Origin: Acinetobacter sp. ANC 4910
GTDB taxonomy: Bacteria; Pseudomonadota; Gammaproteobacteria; Pseudomonadales; Moraxellaceae
Direction: 5' to 3'
DNA: 64,000 nt
NCBI RefSeq assembly: GCF_004331035.1
Contig: NZ_SJNT01000013.1
Location: 29,198 to 93,197, forward strand
Positions within the stretch are counted from its first letter, which is position 1; every line of letters starts with the position of its first letter. Under the pieces are notes generated by a model, which made no database searches, was not told the DNA's origin, and saw only the letters and a program-made list of their open reading frames with translations. Below are positions 8,662-17,810 of this stretch, in pieces. Both the position numbers and the translations under genes were made by a program.

Positions 8662-9804
8662 TCAGTACCAATTCAGTAACGATACCCCCAACCCGACATA
8701 GGTTGCACGATGATTATAATCAATCAAACTTTCACCATAACCATCAAACAACTGGAATTGACCACGCAATTTGCCATGAATTGGAAATGACCAATCAAAT
8801 TGTACTGCGCCGTGAGAATCATCTCCGCCTTTTAAAGAGTGGCGTAACATTAAAGAAAAATCATGATCATCTTTACGGTAGAATGCTGTTATGTCACCCC
8901 GTCCCATATAATCTTTAATGTCTGGATTGTTATCATCTTTAGCATTTTCGTCAAAACGATACCAAGGACGAATCATCAAAGCAAAATTATCACGCTCAAA
9001 GCCTAAATTTAAAATAGCCCTATTCCAACTACGTGATAATGGATCTGAACGACCATTGGACTGGTGATTTAAAGTGATCCCAAAAAGACGCGCATTTAAA
9101 CCCAAAATTTCATAATTGGTGCGAAACATTAAACTCGCTTCAGGCTCATAATTGGTTTCACGAAATGGGCGCGACTCATCTTCGTTATAAACTTGCCAAC
9201 GCGAAGACTGTGTGTACCCTACCCAAATATCACCATTATCACCAAATAAATTTTCTACAGCTTTGGTCTTGAGTGAGATTTGAAACTTTGCCTCAGTCGA
9301 TTTTAAGTTTTGGTCTTCATCCACGGTATTACGCGGGTTTGGACTATCTGGAAATTCATTTTTCTTACTTGACCAAAACACAGGCAACAAATATACGGGC
9401 TTGTAAGCACGAATATTCCAAGTCCCTAACTTACTGTCTGGCGATAATTCCCAGCGTTTATCTAGCAAAGACTGATTGGGGTCAATTTTCGGACCCTCCA
9501 GTGCAAATAAATTGCTAAAACTATTGCCTTGCTTCTCAGTGCCTTGCGGTTCCTGCTGTTTCGTTGCCGTTTGCTTGACTAAAACAGGTTCTACAACCTT
9601 TGGTTTTTCTTCGGTTGCAGGTGTTTTAAATAAGGTATCATAACAAGCCAATCGATCTGCATTTGACTCTAAACCTACACAAGCTTCTGGACTAGCAGGT
9701 GAAATTTGCTCTGCTGAATCTTGTGCATAGGCAGCAGTATATGCCGAGCTGAGCATAATAACGCTCAGCGACAGCACACCACGTTCAAATGATTTGAGCG
9801 CCAT
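8662..9804 (-). CDS. pldA: Outer-membrane phospholipase A (OMPLA)
   Basis: PldA hydrolyses acyl chains from phospholipids that stray into the outer leaflet of the outer membrane. The active-site signature NHQSNGRSDPLSRSWNR is intact: His and Ser of the catalytic triad lie in NHxSNG, followed by the SRSWNR strand. The protein has a signal peptide (hydrophobic stretch ending SAYTAAYAQ), then a Pro/Lys/Gln-rich linker before the 12-stranded barrel, longer than in E. coli PldA. It ends in an aromatic residue, as barrels do. I chose the ATG at 9804 with GGGG upstream rather than an in-frame GTG at 9810. Its neighbour upstream is an M16C peptidase gene. Confidence 0.92.
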   Translation of the reverse strand: MALKSFERGVLSLSVIMLSSAYTAAYAQDSAEQISPASPEACVGLESNADRLACYDTLFKTPATEEKPKVVEPVLVKQTATKQQEPQGTEKQGNSFSNLFALEGPKIDPNQSLLDKRWELSPDSKLGTWNIRAYKPVYLLPVFWSSKKNEFPDSPNPRNTVDEDQNLKSTEAKFQISLKTKAVENLFGDNGDIWVGYTQSSRWQVYNEDESRPFRETNYEPEASLMFRTNYEILGLNARLFGITLNHQSNGRSDPLSRSWNRAILNLGFERDNFALMIRPWYRFDENAKDDNNPDIKDYMGRGDITAFYRKDDHDFSLMLRHSLKGGDDSHGAVQFDWSFPIHGKLRGQFQLFDGYGESLIDYNHRATYVGLGVSLLNWY

Positions 9805-9828
9805 AAACACACCCCTTTTCTTATTGTA

Positions 9829-12768
9829 TTAATTAACTTGATGAATTTCGAAGCCTAATGCTAACAATTCATCTTTTTTCGCCATTGGGGCCACAACAGC
9901 CTTATTGGCTTCTTGATTAAGCAAATATTGTTCCGCTACACGCTTCAAGTCATCCAATGTCACAGACAACAAGCGTTCACGTAATTGTTTGCGGAATGCA
10001 GGTGTCCGAGCATGCAACAAAGCATAACAAGCGGTAATCGCTTCGCCCGCTGGTGAACCAGGTTTATCCATAGAAGCAATGAGGCCTAAAATAGCTTCTT
10101 CCAACTGATGTGGTTGTTGTTCAGTATTTAACAACCAAGCAACACTGGCTTCAAAATCATTAAAAGTTTCTGCTAAGCGCGGGTCACGGTAGCTATAGAA
10201 GCGGAAAGAACACGCATTGCCATCATAACTTGCGCCACCACCATAAGCTCCTCCTTTTTCACGGATTGCACTATGTAAGAAACCATTACGCAAATATGCT
10301 GCCAATACCATGAGTGGTGCTGCATCAGCGTGCGCGACATCTACAGCAGGATAGGCTGATGCACAAAATTGTACATTGGCTTGAATTAGCCATGCTTCAT
10401 CCGCATCGGTATCAACCTGCTCAGCAGTTTTTAAAGTTACAGTGTGTTTAGGAACATCTAACTTGTCCCACACATTTTGAACCTCTTCCACCAAGCGGTC
10501 TGATTGATGTTCTTCGCAGACCAACAAGAACTGTTTCGGTGCTTGTAAAAGTTTTAAATGAATCGCTTTTAATTCATTGATCAAATCATCATAAGCCGCT
10601 GCATCTTTTTCAATTCGGCTGACCAAATCACCCAGCCAGTTTAATGCACCTAAACCTGTGTTGTGATAATCACGTTGTGCCAAAGCACTGTGGTTACGTC
10701 CCGCAATTTGCATGGCATAACTGTGACCTGAACCTGAAAGACGTGATGCCCAACGCGTTTTACGTTGTTGTAATAACTCGACAATTCGATCTTTTTCATC
10801 AAAACGTAGCTGTTCAAAAGCCAATTTTAACAAAGCAATACTGTCAAAATTACTCACCAATGATTTAGTGGTCAGCGTTAACCATGCACTAATCTTCTGT
10901 TTATCATCCACTTTAGAACGTAAAGAGGCTCCCATACCCAAACCGCCACTCACCGCGGTTTGCAGTTGTTGTAGCTCAAGATAATTATACTGACCTGCAC
11001 CAACTTCACCCATCAAAATAGATAACAAGTTAAAGTATGGCGATTGCACTACATCTTGCGGAATTTCAATCAGCACCTGATTATAGTAAATACCATTGGT
11101 ACCTGCATGATAAAGGTTCAGCGGATAGTCAATACGATTTGAGATAATTTCGCGCAATTGCCCTTGTACAATTTGTAGTTCCGCAGGCACATCTTCCAAG
11201 CCTACTTTAGGCAACAAATTTAAGTCATCAGGTGTATCTTGACGAACTTTCAGCGCTTCAGTTTGTGCTTGAATCTCTGCTTTTTCCGCTTCGGTCAATT
11301 GTGCACCAATTTCGGCTAAACGTGCTTTTTCTGCCGCCGCTTCCACTGCTGACTTGTTGGCATCAGGCACTAAGGTCATTTGCACGCGATGAGGATTATC
11401 AATCAAATGTGTTTTGATTAGGTTTGACAACCACATTGGATCTTTGAGTTCTTCTTTCACCGCAGCAATGGCTGAATCGACATCCCAAACCGTGATTGGA
11501 TCGCTATGATGAATAACGCTGCCCAAACCATTTAAGATGAGGCTTAGACCATACGGCATGCCATCACCATTGATTTCACGTTGGTGCAATTCAATTTGAT
11601 GTAAAATCGCATCGACCATGTTTTGATCGACCGGTTTTGAAGCAACATCTTCCAAAATTTTAAACACGCCTGCTTTAAACTCTGCCGCATGTTCTGGGTT
11701 TGAACCTTGTACGCCACAGTAGAAGGTCATTTCATAGTTAGAGTCATCTACACCCATAATTGGACCTGTAGACTGTGCATAATCACAAGTCTCTAAATAA
11801 TGGCGTAGCGGAGAAGCTGAATCTTCTAACAGAACCCCTTCCACAAGGCGCATACCTAAACGTAGTTTGATCTCACTGGCTTTAGGCAATAACCACGAAA
11901 TGATGTGATAAGTTTTGTCTTTTAAATCTTCTGCATCCACCGCATAGGTTTCAGTCACTTCTAGCGGCGCAGTTAAACGACGCTCTTCTTTGGAAAATAG
12001 CGTTTCACCTTTTGAAAACTTCGCCAATGCCAAAGTTTCAAACTGTTCTTGTAAGTTGTAAGCAGGCTCATTACCAAAGGTCATGAAAACCGCATTACTT
12101 GGGTGATAGTGTGACTTATAGAAATTAACTAACTCTGGGTAAGTTAGATCAGGAATGTCTTTAGGGTCACCACCTGAGTTGTAATGGTAAGTCGTTTCTG
12201 GGAATAAATGATGTGCAAGTTGGTGATACAACTGATCTGAAGGAGAACTCATTGCCCCTTTCATTTCATTGAAAACCACACCTTTATAAACAGGCTCACC
12301 ATTTTCAAGCTCAATACGAATACCTTCTTGAGCAAAATCTAATGGATTTAAATTGGCTGCAAAAGCAGCATCTAAATACACTTCAAGTAAATTCTGGAAA
12401 TCTTTTTTATTCTGGGTTGCAAATGGATACGCGGTCCAATCCGCAGCGGTAAACGCATTCATAAAAGTATTTAATGAACGTCGAATCATTAAGAAGAACG
12501 GGTCACGCACTGGGAATTTTTCAGAACCACACAATGCTGTATGCTCTAAAATATGCGCTTCACCTTTTGAATCCATGGGCTGGGTACGAAAAGCCACCAA
12601 GAACACATTTTCATCGTGGTTAGTCGCAAGATGATAATGTACAGCGCCAGTCACTTTATGCTGGTACTCGGTCACTAAAATATCTAAGGCTTCAACATGG
12701 TGTTGACGAATCAACTGAAACGCGGGATGTACAGTTTGGGAAAGGGTTTCAGTCACATCTACAGTCAT
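9829..12768 (-). CDS. M16C zinc peptidase of the PreP/Cym1 type
   Basis: The 979-aa protein belongs to the insulinase superfamily, subfamily M16C, which degrades peptides inside a closed chamber. The inverted zinc motif HILEH is followed by the family-typical CGSEKFPVRDPFF and by TAADWTAYPFAT. A middle coiled-coil-like linker (residues about 500-540, Glu/Ala-rich) separates the catalytic half from the inactive half, as in PreP. No signal peptide is seen, so a cytoplasmic role is likely. I chose the ATG at 12768 because AGGAG lies five nucleotides upstream; the frame stays open 20 codons further but lacks such a site. Confidence 0.9.
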   Translation of the reverse strand: MTVDVTETLSQTVHPAFQLIRQHHVEALDILVTEYQHKVTGAVHYHLATNHDENVFLVAFRTQPMDSKGEAHILEHTALCGSEKFPVRDPFFLMIRRSLNTFMNAFTAADWTAYPFATQNKKDFQNLLEVYLDAAFAANLNPLDFAQEGIRIELENGEPVYKGVVFNEMKGAMSSPSDQLYHQLAHHLFPETTYHYNSGGDPKDIPDLTYPELVNFYKSHYHPSNAVFMTFGNEPAYNLQEQFETLALAKFSKGETLFSKEERRLTAPLEVTETYAVDAEDLKDKTYHIISWLLPKASEIKLRLGMRLVEGVLLEDSASPLRHYLETCDYAQSTGPIMGVDDSNYEMTFYCGVQGSNPEHAAEFKAGVFKILEDVASKPVDQNMVDAILHQIELHQREINGDGMPYGLSLILNGLGSVIHHSDPITVWDVDSAIAAVKEELKDPMWLSNLIKTHLIDNPHRVQMTLVPDANKSAVEAAAEKARLAEIGAQLTEAEKAEIQAQTEALKVRQDTPDDLNLLPKVGLEDVPAELQIVQGQLREIISNRIDYPLNLYHAGTNGIYYNQVLIEIPQDVVQSPYFNLLSILMGEVGAGQYNYLELQQLQTAVSGGLGMGASLRSKVDDKQKISAWLTLTTKSLVSNFDSIALLKLAFEQLRFDEKDRIVELLQQRKTRWASRLSGSGHSYAMQIAGRNHSALAQRDYHNTGLGALNWLGDLVSRIEKDAAAYDDLINELKAIHLKLLQAPKQFLLVCEEHQSDRLVEEVQNVWDKLDVPKHTVTLKTAEQVDTDADEAWLIQANVQFCASAYPAVDVAHADAAPLMVLAAYLRNGFLHSAIREKGGAYGGGASYDGNACSFRFYSYRDPRLAETFNDFEASVAWLLNTEQQPHQLEEAILGLIASMDKPGSPAGEAITACYALLHARTPAFRKQLRERLLSVTLDDLKRVAEQYLLNQEANKAVVAPMAKKDELLALGFEIHQVN

Positions 12769-12841
12769 GTGCGCTCCTAATAATCTTTTAAATAAAACTG
12801 AAGTGATTATAGCTTTAGTTTGAGCCATAATTCACGTATAA

Positions 12842-12862
12842 ACCCGAGTATTTTATTCGGGT
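12842..12862 (-). terminator. Short hairpin downstream of the acetyltransferase gene
   Basis: The arms ACCCGA (12842-12847) and TCGGGT (12857-12862) pair around a 9-nt AT loop. On the minus strand a TTTAT follows. This would separate the acetyltransferase gene at 12923 from the M16C peptidase gene. It is a weak prediction because of the short stem. Confidence 0.4.
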
Positions 12863-12922
12863 CTGAAACAATACACAGTAACACACTGTGCATTGTGTTA
12901 AATGCAGTAAATTACTGAAAAA

Positions 12923-13372
12923 CTAGATTAAATATTTAAAGTAGTTATAACTTGGATTATTTTCAACCCAAACGTAGTTCTGTTTTTGATAAAAATCTGC
13001 GGCTAATCGTGTATCCGTATGTAAACAGAGCGCTGAAAAGTTAGGTTTAGCTTTACTTTCCAAGTATGCCAACAGGTCTTTTCCAACGCCATGTCTTCTA
13101 TATTTGGGATGTACATAAAAACGTCTTACTCGACCAATTCGGCTTTTTTGCCCATCTTCTTCACGTTGTTGATTTAATCCACCACACCCAATCAGCTTTT
13201 CACCATCATAAGCAACTAAAAAAAATTCACCTTCATCCTGAAATCTATTTTTGCCATTGGCAAATTCTTCAATTAAACGCTGAACAATATTGAATCCTTC
13301 TTTGTTTGCAAGTTTGAGTAAAGTATCAATCTGAGTGGGTAATTGTGTTGCTTCTTGAATGATGAGGTCCAT
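12923..13372 (-). CDS. GNAT-family N-acetyltransferase
   Basis: This 149-aa protein has the acetyl-CoA-binding core of GNAT enzymes: a beta strand with RRFYVHPKYRRHGVGKDLL (the R-x-x-G-x-G/A pyrophosphate loop at RRHGVG) and the following helix. An earlier strand reads FLVAYDGEKLIGCGGL. The C-terminal DTRLAADFYQKQNYV matches the motif B region. The acceptor substrate cannot be told from sequence. The ATG at 13372 is well placed. The gene is divergent from the PfkB kinase gene. Confidence 0.85.
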   Translation of the reverse strand: MDLIIQEATQLPTQIDTLLKLANKEGFNIVQRLIEEFANGKNRFQDEGEFFLVAYDGEKLIGCGGLNQQREEDGQKSRIGRVRRFYVHPKYRRHGVGKDLLAYLESKAKPNFSALCLHTDTRLAADFYQKQNYVWVENNPSYNYFKYLI

Positions 13373-13520
13373 GTTTTATCTATTACCTAACACTGGTTTT
13401 TACCTATTAAACAATAAAACACAATCAATTACGCATAATCTTGAATTTTATTCACAAAACTTCTGCAATCCTGAGCATTGGTGTAAACTTAGCGTTTTAT
13501 TTTAGATGTGATTGAACGAC

Positions 13521-14528
13521 ATGACCTCTGTTGATCTTTTTGCAATTGGTAATGCGCTGATTGACCAAGAATTTAAAGTTTCTGATGAATTTCTTACGCA
13601 ACACAATCTGCAAAAAGGAACCATGCAACTCACCGATGGCGATCAACAAGCAAATTTATATACTCAACTGCAACAGTCTGAAGTTTATAAAGGTCAGGCT
13701 TCTGGCGGTTCTGCTGCCAATACAACCGTGGCATTTAGCGCACTTGGTGGTACAGCATTTTATGGCTGCCGCGTAGGTAATGATGAACTAGGTAAAATTT
13801 ACTTAGATGGCTTAAATGAAGCAGGCATTCAAACCACTGCTAAATCAGTCAGTGATGGTGTAACAGGTACATGTATGGTTCTGGTCAGCCCTGACTCAGA
13901 ACGTACTATGCAAACCTACTTAGGTATTACAGCAGAACTTTCTGCAGAACAAATTGATTTTGAGCCATTAAAAACTGCACAGTGGCTCTATATTGAAGGT
14001 TATTTATCTACGAGCACTACTGCACGTGTTGCAGTCAAACAAGCCCGTAAAATTGCTCGTGCTCATGGAGTCAAAATTGCATTAACGTTGTCTGATCCAG
14101 CCATGGTGCAATATGCACGTGATGGTTTAAATGAATTGTTAGATGATGGTGTAGATTTACTCTTTTGTAACCAACAAGAAGCCATGATGTACACCGAAAC
14201 TACGACAGTTGAAGATGCATTGGCTAAATTGAAGCTACATAGTAAATACGTTGTAATTACATTAAGCGCAGAAGGTGCGATTATTTCATCTGAACAAGAA
14301 ACCATTCGTGTGCCTGGTCGTGCAGTGACTGCGGTTGATGCTAATGGTGCTGGCGATGCATTCGCTGGTTCATTCCTTTATGCATTGAACACAGGTGAAA
14401 ATTTACAAACTGCTGCTGAACTCGCAATTTTAATTTCAAGTGAAGTGGTCTCTCAGTTTGGTCCACGACTAACCAATCAAAACTATGCTGAATTGCTTGC
14501 CAACTTTCAAAAGAAGGAATGTGCCTAA
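13521..14528 (+). CDS. PfkB-family sugar or nucleoside kinase
   Basis: The 335-aa protein is a ribokinase-type (PfkB) kinase that transfers ATP phosphate to a sugar or nucleoside. The N-terminal PfkB signature is at GGSAANTTVAFSALGG, and the C-terminal signature DANGAGDAFAGSFL contains the catalytic Asp and anion hole (usual form DTxGAGD). The overall pattern is closest to the bacterial adenosine-kinase-like group, but the substrate is not certain. The ATG at 13521 is preferred to a TTG three codons upstream. Its stop codon overlaps the next start (TAATG), so it is translationally coupled to the Rieske gene. Confidence 0.85.
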   Translation: MTSVDLFAIGNALIDQEFKVSDEFLTQHNLQKGTMQLTDGDQQANLYTQLQQSEVYKGQASGGSAANTTVAFSALGGTAFYGCRVGNDELGKIYLDGLNEAGIQTTAKSVSDGVTGTCMVLVSPDSERTMQTYLGITAELSAEQIDFEPLKTAQWLYIEGYLSTSTTARVAVKQARKIARAHGVKIALTLSDPAMVQYARDGLNELLDDGVDLLFCNQQEAMMYTETTTVEDALAKLKLHSKYVVITLSAEGAIISSEQETIRVPGRAVTAVDANGAGDAFAGSFLYALNTGENLQTAAELAILISSEVVSQFGPRLTNQNYAELLANFQKKECA

Positions 14529-14851
14529 TGCATAAACTTTGTATGACCGAAGACATTCCAGAGCGTGAAGCACGTGCTTTTGAAACGCCAAATGGTGATA
14601 CGATTTTTATTACACAGCGCGATGGTGCTTTTTTTGCCTATCAGAATGTTTGCCCACACCTACAAGTTGAACTTGAATTTCTTGAAAATCAGTTTCTAGA
14701 CCGCGATCAAGAATATATAGAGTGCTCTACACACGGTGCATTATTTACTGTAGAAACGGGCGAATGCATATCTGGTCCTTGCCTAGGTCAGTCACTTGAA
14801 AAGGTCGAGATAACTGTGCATTCTGATGGTGGAATCTACCTACCTGAATAA
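14528..14851 (+). CDS. Small Rieske [2Fe-2S] protein
   Basis: The 107-aa protein is a single Rieske domain. The cluster ligands are Cys42 and His44 (CPH) and Cys66 and His69 (CSTH), in the usual C-x-H...C-x2-H order. It resembles small ferredoxin-like Rieske proteins such as NirD and dioxygenase ferredoxins. No oxygenase or reductase partner is adjacent, so its electron partner is unknown. The ATG at 14528 overlaps the kinase stop codon, and AAGGAA lies about 8 nt upstream; the in-frame ATG at 14519 would sit directly against that site and is rejected. Confidence 0.88.
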   Translation: MHKLCMTEDIPEREARAFETPNGDTIFITQRDGAFFAYQNVCPHLQVELEFLENQFLDRDQEYIECSTHGALFTVETGECISGPCLGQSLEKVEITVHSDGGIYLPE

Positions 14852-14854
14852 TAT

Positions 14855-15484
14855 ATGGAATTTGCCATGCTTGAGTTAATACACGATATAAATTTAATGC
14901 CGTTTCATTTAAGTTTATTAGCACTTGTATTACTCAGCTTGGTAGAAACCATTGGTTACTTTTTACATATTCAACCAAGCCAATTTTTTAAGCGTGTTAT
15001 TCCTCAAAAACTCGCAGAAGCTCCCTTACTCAACGTAAAATTTTCCAAGATCTTAATTTTAGTCTTCCTGTTGATGAATTTCAGCTTTTCTGGCTATTTC
15101 CTTCAATTTAGTTATTTCGCACAACAAGAAAATTTTTTACCCGCATATTACGTTATTCTTCCCGCATTAATTATCGCAATTTTCTTTACTGTGTTTATGA
15201 TTCATTGTCTAGATCAAGTGATTAGACCTACGCAAATACAGCTTCAATCTAATTTGCTGGGTAGGCTAGCAACCATTTCGAGTGGTAATGCTCGACCAGG
15301 TTTCTCTGCTCAAGCTCGAGTTAGAGATGAATATGGTCAACTGCACTATGTACAAGTCGAACCAGAATTTGGCGAGTTGGAATTTCAATCTCAAATTATT
15401 TTAATTCGCATTAAACATGCACATTACATCGCCAAAAAAATCTCAAAATCAAATGAACTTTTCTCTAATGACTTACACAAATAA
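14855..15484 (+). CDS. YqiJ-like membrane protein with C-terminal OB-like domain
   Basis: The 209-aa protein has an N-terminal half with about three to four hydrophobic segments (residues 14-40, 65-90 and 100-125), then a soluble beta-rich C-terminal part starting near QSNLLGRLATISSGNARPG. This pattern resembles the YqiJ/DUF1449 family, whose members often accompany flotillin-like proteins; no flotillin gene is seen here. It begins 3 nt after the Rieske stop codon and is likely in the same transcript. The ATG at 14855 has no clear ribosome binding site, and an ATG four codons in (14867) is an alternative start. Confidence 0.65.
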   Translation: MEFAMLELIHDINLMPFHLSLLALVLLSLVETIGYFLHIQPSQFFKRVIPQKLAEAPLLNVKFSKILILVFLLMNFSFSGYFLQFSYFAQQENFLPAYYVILPALIIAIFFTVFMIHCLDQVIRPTQIQLQSNLLGRLATISSGNARPGFSAQARVRDEYGQLHYVQVEPEFGELEFQSQIILIRIKHAHYIAKKISKSNELFSNDLHK

Positions 15485-15551
15485 GTAGGCTCTCGAACAC
15501 TTAGCGCCCTATTTAGCTTTAATCCTTATTCGCTTTTACTCCCCCTTAATA

Positions 15552-15587
15552 CTGTACTAACTGTACTAACTGTACTAACTGTACTAA
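15552..15587. repeat. Four tandem copies of a 9-bp unit
   Basis: CTGTACTAA is repeated four times without mismatch at 15552-15560, 15561-15569, 15570-15578 and 15579-15587. The unit length is a multiple of three, but no gene covers it. It lies 65 nt after the YqiJ-like gene and more than 400 nt before cydP. Such short perfect repeats are prone to copy-number change. Confidence 0.9.
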
Positions 15588-15790
15588 GTTTAATTCAGCA
15601 GATAAATCACAACAGCTCAAGGACTTCTTGAGCCTGTAGGATAAAAAAATTTACAAATAAGCCTCCCTCACCCCTTTCAATTATGTGTATATTTATTAAT
15701 CAATAATAAATAACATGAGCATTAATTAAGAAAACTAAATCTCAAACCAACTCTTTTAGTATAGTTTAATAATCAATCTATTTTTAAATA

Positions 15791-15847
15791 GACTAAAATA
15801 GTTTGTTTTATTATTTTTAAATAAAAGCATTTTAGTCGGATTTAAAT
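15791..15847. repeat. Nested AT-rich inverted repeat upstream of cydP
   Basis: GACTAAAAT at 15791-15799 pairs exactly with ATTTTAGTC at 15839-15847, and an inner TTTTATT/AATAAAA pair lies between them. A further copy of TTTTAGTC follows about 30 nt later. It could be an operator or transcript hairpin for the cytochrome bd operon; AT-rich DNA makes chance pairing fairly likely. Confidence 0.4.
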
Positions 15848-16038
15848 ACATTAAATCACAACCGTTTTAGTCAGAAATAAAGCCTTGATTTCTAGAATAG
15901 AAATAACACACAACCAACCACAAGCTATTGATTTTAAATAAAATAATAATATATTTTTATTTTAAGTGTATTTCCTATTTATTTTTTGTATGAAATTGTT
16001 TAATAATACCAATTATGTTTCAAAACAGGCTTATTCCT

Positions 16039-16230
16039 ATGAGCTTAGTTCCAAAAGATTTTAATCAACGCCTAGTCCGTGAAATAACAATCATATTAAT
16101 AATTAAGGTTGTTATCTTACTCACGATTAAACACATCTGGTTTGATGCACCGACTATTCCCAAAAACTTTGACAATCAAGTTGCTGAGCGTATTGCTGGC
16201 AGTCCATCCCAAATCAAGGAGACACGTTGA
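16039..16230 (+). CDS. cydP: CydP-like small subunit of cytochrome bd oxidase
   Basis: The 63-aa protein has one hydrophobic segment ([20 protein letters not shown]) after a short basic N-terminus and a polar C-terminal tail. Its position directly before cydA and this topology match the putative small oxidase subunit called CydP in gammaproteobacteria. I set the start at the ATG at 16039, which has AGG about 10 nt upstream; an ATG eight codons earlier (16015) is also in frame. The stop codon TGA overlaps the cydA start (TGATG), so translation is coupled. Confidence 0.75.
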   Translation: MSLVPKDFNQRLVREITIILIIKVVILLTIKHIWFDAPTIPKNFDNQVAERIAGSPSQIKETR

Positions 16231-17810
16231 TGATTTCTGAAAGCGTGGTCGATCTTTCGCGGTTCCAATTTGCAATGACCGCGATGTATCACTTTATTTT
16301 TGTTCCACTTACTATTGGTATGGCTTTTATTCTTGCCATTATGGAAACGACTTATGTCATTTCTGGCAAAGAAATTTATAAAGACATGACCAAATTCTGG
16401 GGAAAACTCTTCGGGATTAACTTCGCACTCGGGGTAACAACAGGTTTAACAATGGAATTCCAGTTTGGTACAAACTGGGCTTACTACTCACATTATGTCG
16501 GCGACATTTTTGGCGCACCATTGGCAATTGAAGGCCTAATGGCTTTCTTCTTAGAATCTACCTTTATTGGCTTGTTCTTCTTTGGTTGGGATCGACTTTC
16601 CAAAGTCCAGCATTTAGGTGTGACGTGGTTGGTTGCTCTGGGTTCCAATATGTCCGCCCTGTGGATTCTTGTTGCCAACGGCTGGATGCAAAACCCTGTT
16701 GGTTCTAAATTTAACTACGAAACCATGCGTATGGAGTTGGTCGATTTTGGGGCATTAATTTTCAACCCAGTCGCGCAGGTTAAGTTCGTACATACTGTTT
16801 CGGCAGGTTATGTAACTGGCTCAATCTTTGTATTGGCAATTTCAAGTTATTACCTGCTTAAAAAGCGCGATGTTCCATTTGCTCGTCGTTCTTTTGCAAT
16901 CGCAGCAATCTTCGGCTTGGCATCAACACTCTCAGTAATTCTACTCGGGGATGAATCTGGATATGAGTTAGGTGATGTTCAGAAAACTAAACTCGCTGCT
17001 ATTGAAGCTGAATGGGATACACACCCTGCACCTGCGCCATTTACACTGTTTGGTATTCCAAATAAAGAAACCATGACCACGGACTATGCAATTAAAGTTC
17101 CGTATCTTATGGGTCTCATTGCAACACGTTCGACAACTAAAGAAGTCACAGGCATTAAAGACTTACTAGTTCAACATGAAAATCGTATTCGTAATGGTAT
17201 GGTTGCATATTCTCAACTAGAAAAGCTTCGTGCAGGCGACACATCTCCTGAACTTATAGCTGCTTTCGAACACTCTCAAAAAGATTTAGGCTACGGTCTA
17301 CTTTTGAAAAAATATACACCAAATGTAGTGGATGCATCTGAAGATCAAATCAAATCTGCTGCAAAAGACACGATTCCACACGTACCAAGCTTATTCTGGG
17401 CATTCCGTGCCATGGTTGTGTCTGGTTTCCTTATGCTGTTGTTGTTTGCGCTAGCAACCTTTGCTGTAGCAAAACGCAATGCAGAAAACAAACCATGGTT
17501 ACTGAAGTTCGCACTTTTCGCTCTACCTCTACCATGGGTTGCTGCACAAACAGGCTGGTATGTTGCAGAAGTGGGTCGTCAACCATGGACAATTGGTGAA
17601 GTACTACCTACACATTTATCAGCATCTAGTTTAAGCACTGGTGATGTATGGGGTTCTATCGCTGCTTTGGCTGCGTTCTATACTGTACTTTTGATTATTG
17701 AAATGTATTTAATGATCAAATTCTCACGCCTTGGTCCAAGTTCGCTTCATACTGGTAAATACCATTTTGAAAAACTTGAAGCAGCTCGCAATAAGGAGAC
17801 TCAAGCATGA
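16230..17810 (+). CDS. cydA: Cytochrome bd ubiquinol oxidase subunit I
   Basis: CydA oxidises ubiquinol and carries haems b558, b595 and d of the bd oxidase in the inner membrane. The 526-aa protein begins with [20 protein letters not shown], whose His is an axial haem ligand. [13 protein letters not shown] near the C-terminus is a family signature. The loop between ([25 protein letters not shown] region) indicates the long Q-loop, E. coli-type form. The ATG at 16230 has AAGGAG 8 nt upstream and overlaps the cydP stop; the TTG one codon earlier is less likely. It overlaps cydB by ATGA. Confidence 0.97.
   Translation: MISESVVDLSRFQFAMTAMYHFIFVPLTIGMAFILAIMETTYVISGKEIYKDMTKFWGKLFGINFALGVTTGLTMEFQFGTNWAYYSHYVGDIFGAPLAIEGLMAFFLESTFIGLFFFGWDRLSKVQHLGVTWLVALGSNMSALWILVANGWMQNPVGSKFNYETMRMELVDFGALIFNPVAQVKFVHTVSAGYVTGSIFVLAISSYYLLKKRDVPFARRSFAIAAIFGLASTLSVILLGDESGYELGDVQKTKLAAIEAEWDTHPAPAPFTLFGIPNKETMTTDYAIKVPYLMGLIATRSTTKEVTGIKDLLVQHENRIRNGMVAYSQLEKLRAGDTSPELIAAFEHSQKDLGYGLLLKKYTPNVVDASEDQIKSAAKDTIPHVPSLFWAFRAMVVSGFLMLLLFALATFAVAKRNAENKPWLLKFALFALPLPWVAAQTGWYVAEVGRQPWTIGEVLPTHLSASSLSTGDVWGSIAALAAFYTVLLIIEMYLMIKFSRLGPSSLHTGKYHFEKLEAARNKETQA

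Larger units (their letters stand above)
15485..16038. other. AT-rich non-coding leader before the cyd operon
   Basis: These 553 nt contain no convincing coding frame. They hold a 9-bp tandem repeat (15552-15587), several copies of TTTTAGT(C) in both orientations, and a nested inverted repeat (15791-15847). No complete FNR/ANR box (TTGAT-N4-ATCAA) was seen, only half sites. A long regulated leader is plausible upstream of an oxygen-responsive oxidase, but the sites themselves are not identified. Confidence 0.5.

Noticed and set aside
12769..12828. Twenty-codon N-terminal extension of the M16C peptidase
   Set aside because: AGGAG lies at ideal spacing before the internal ATG at 12768, and the extra residues do not form a signal peptide.
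15552..15587. Tandem repeat considered as a CRISPR remnant
   Set aside because: Units are only 9 bp with no spacers, and no cas gene is present.
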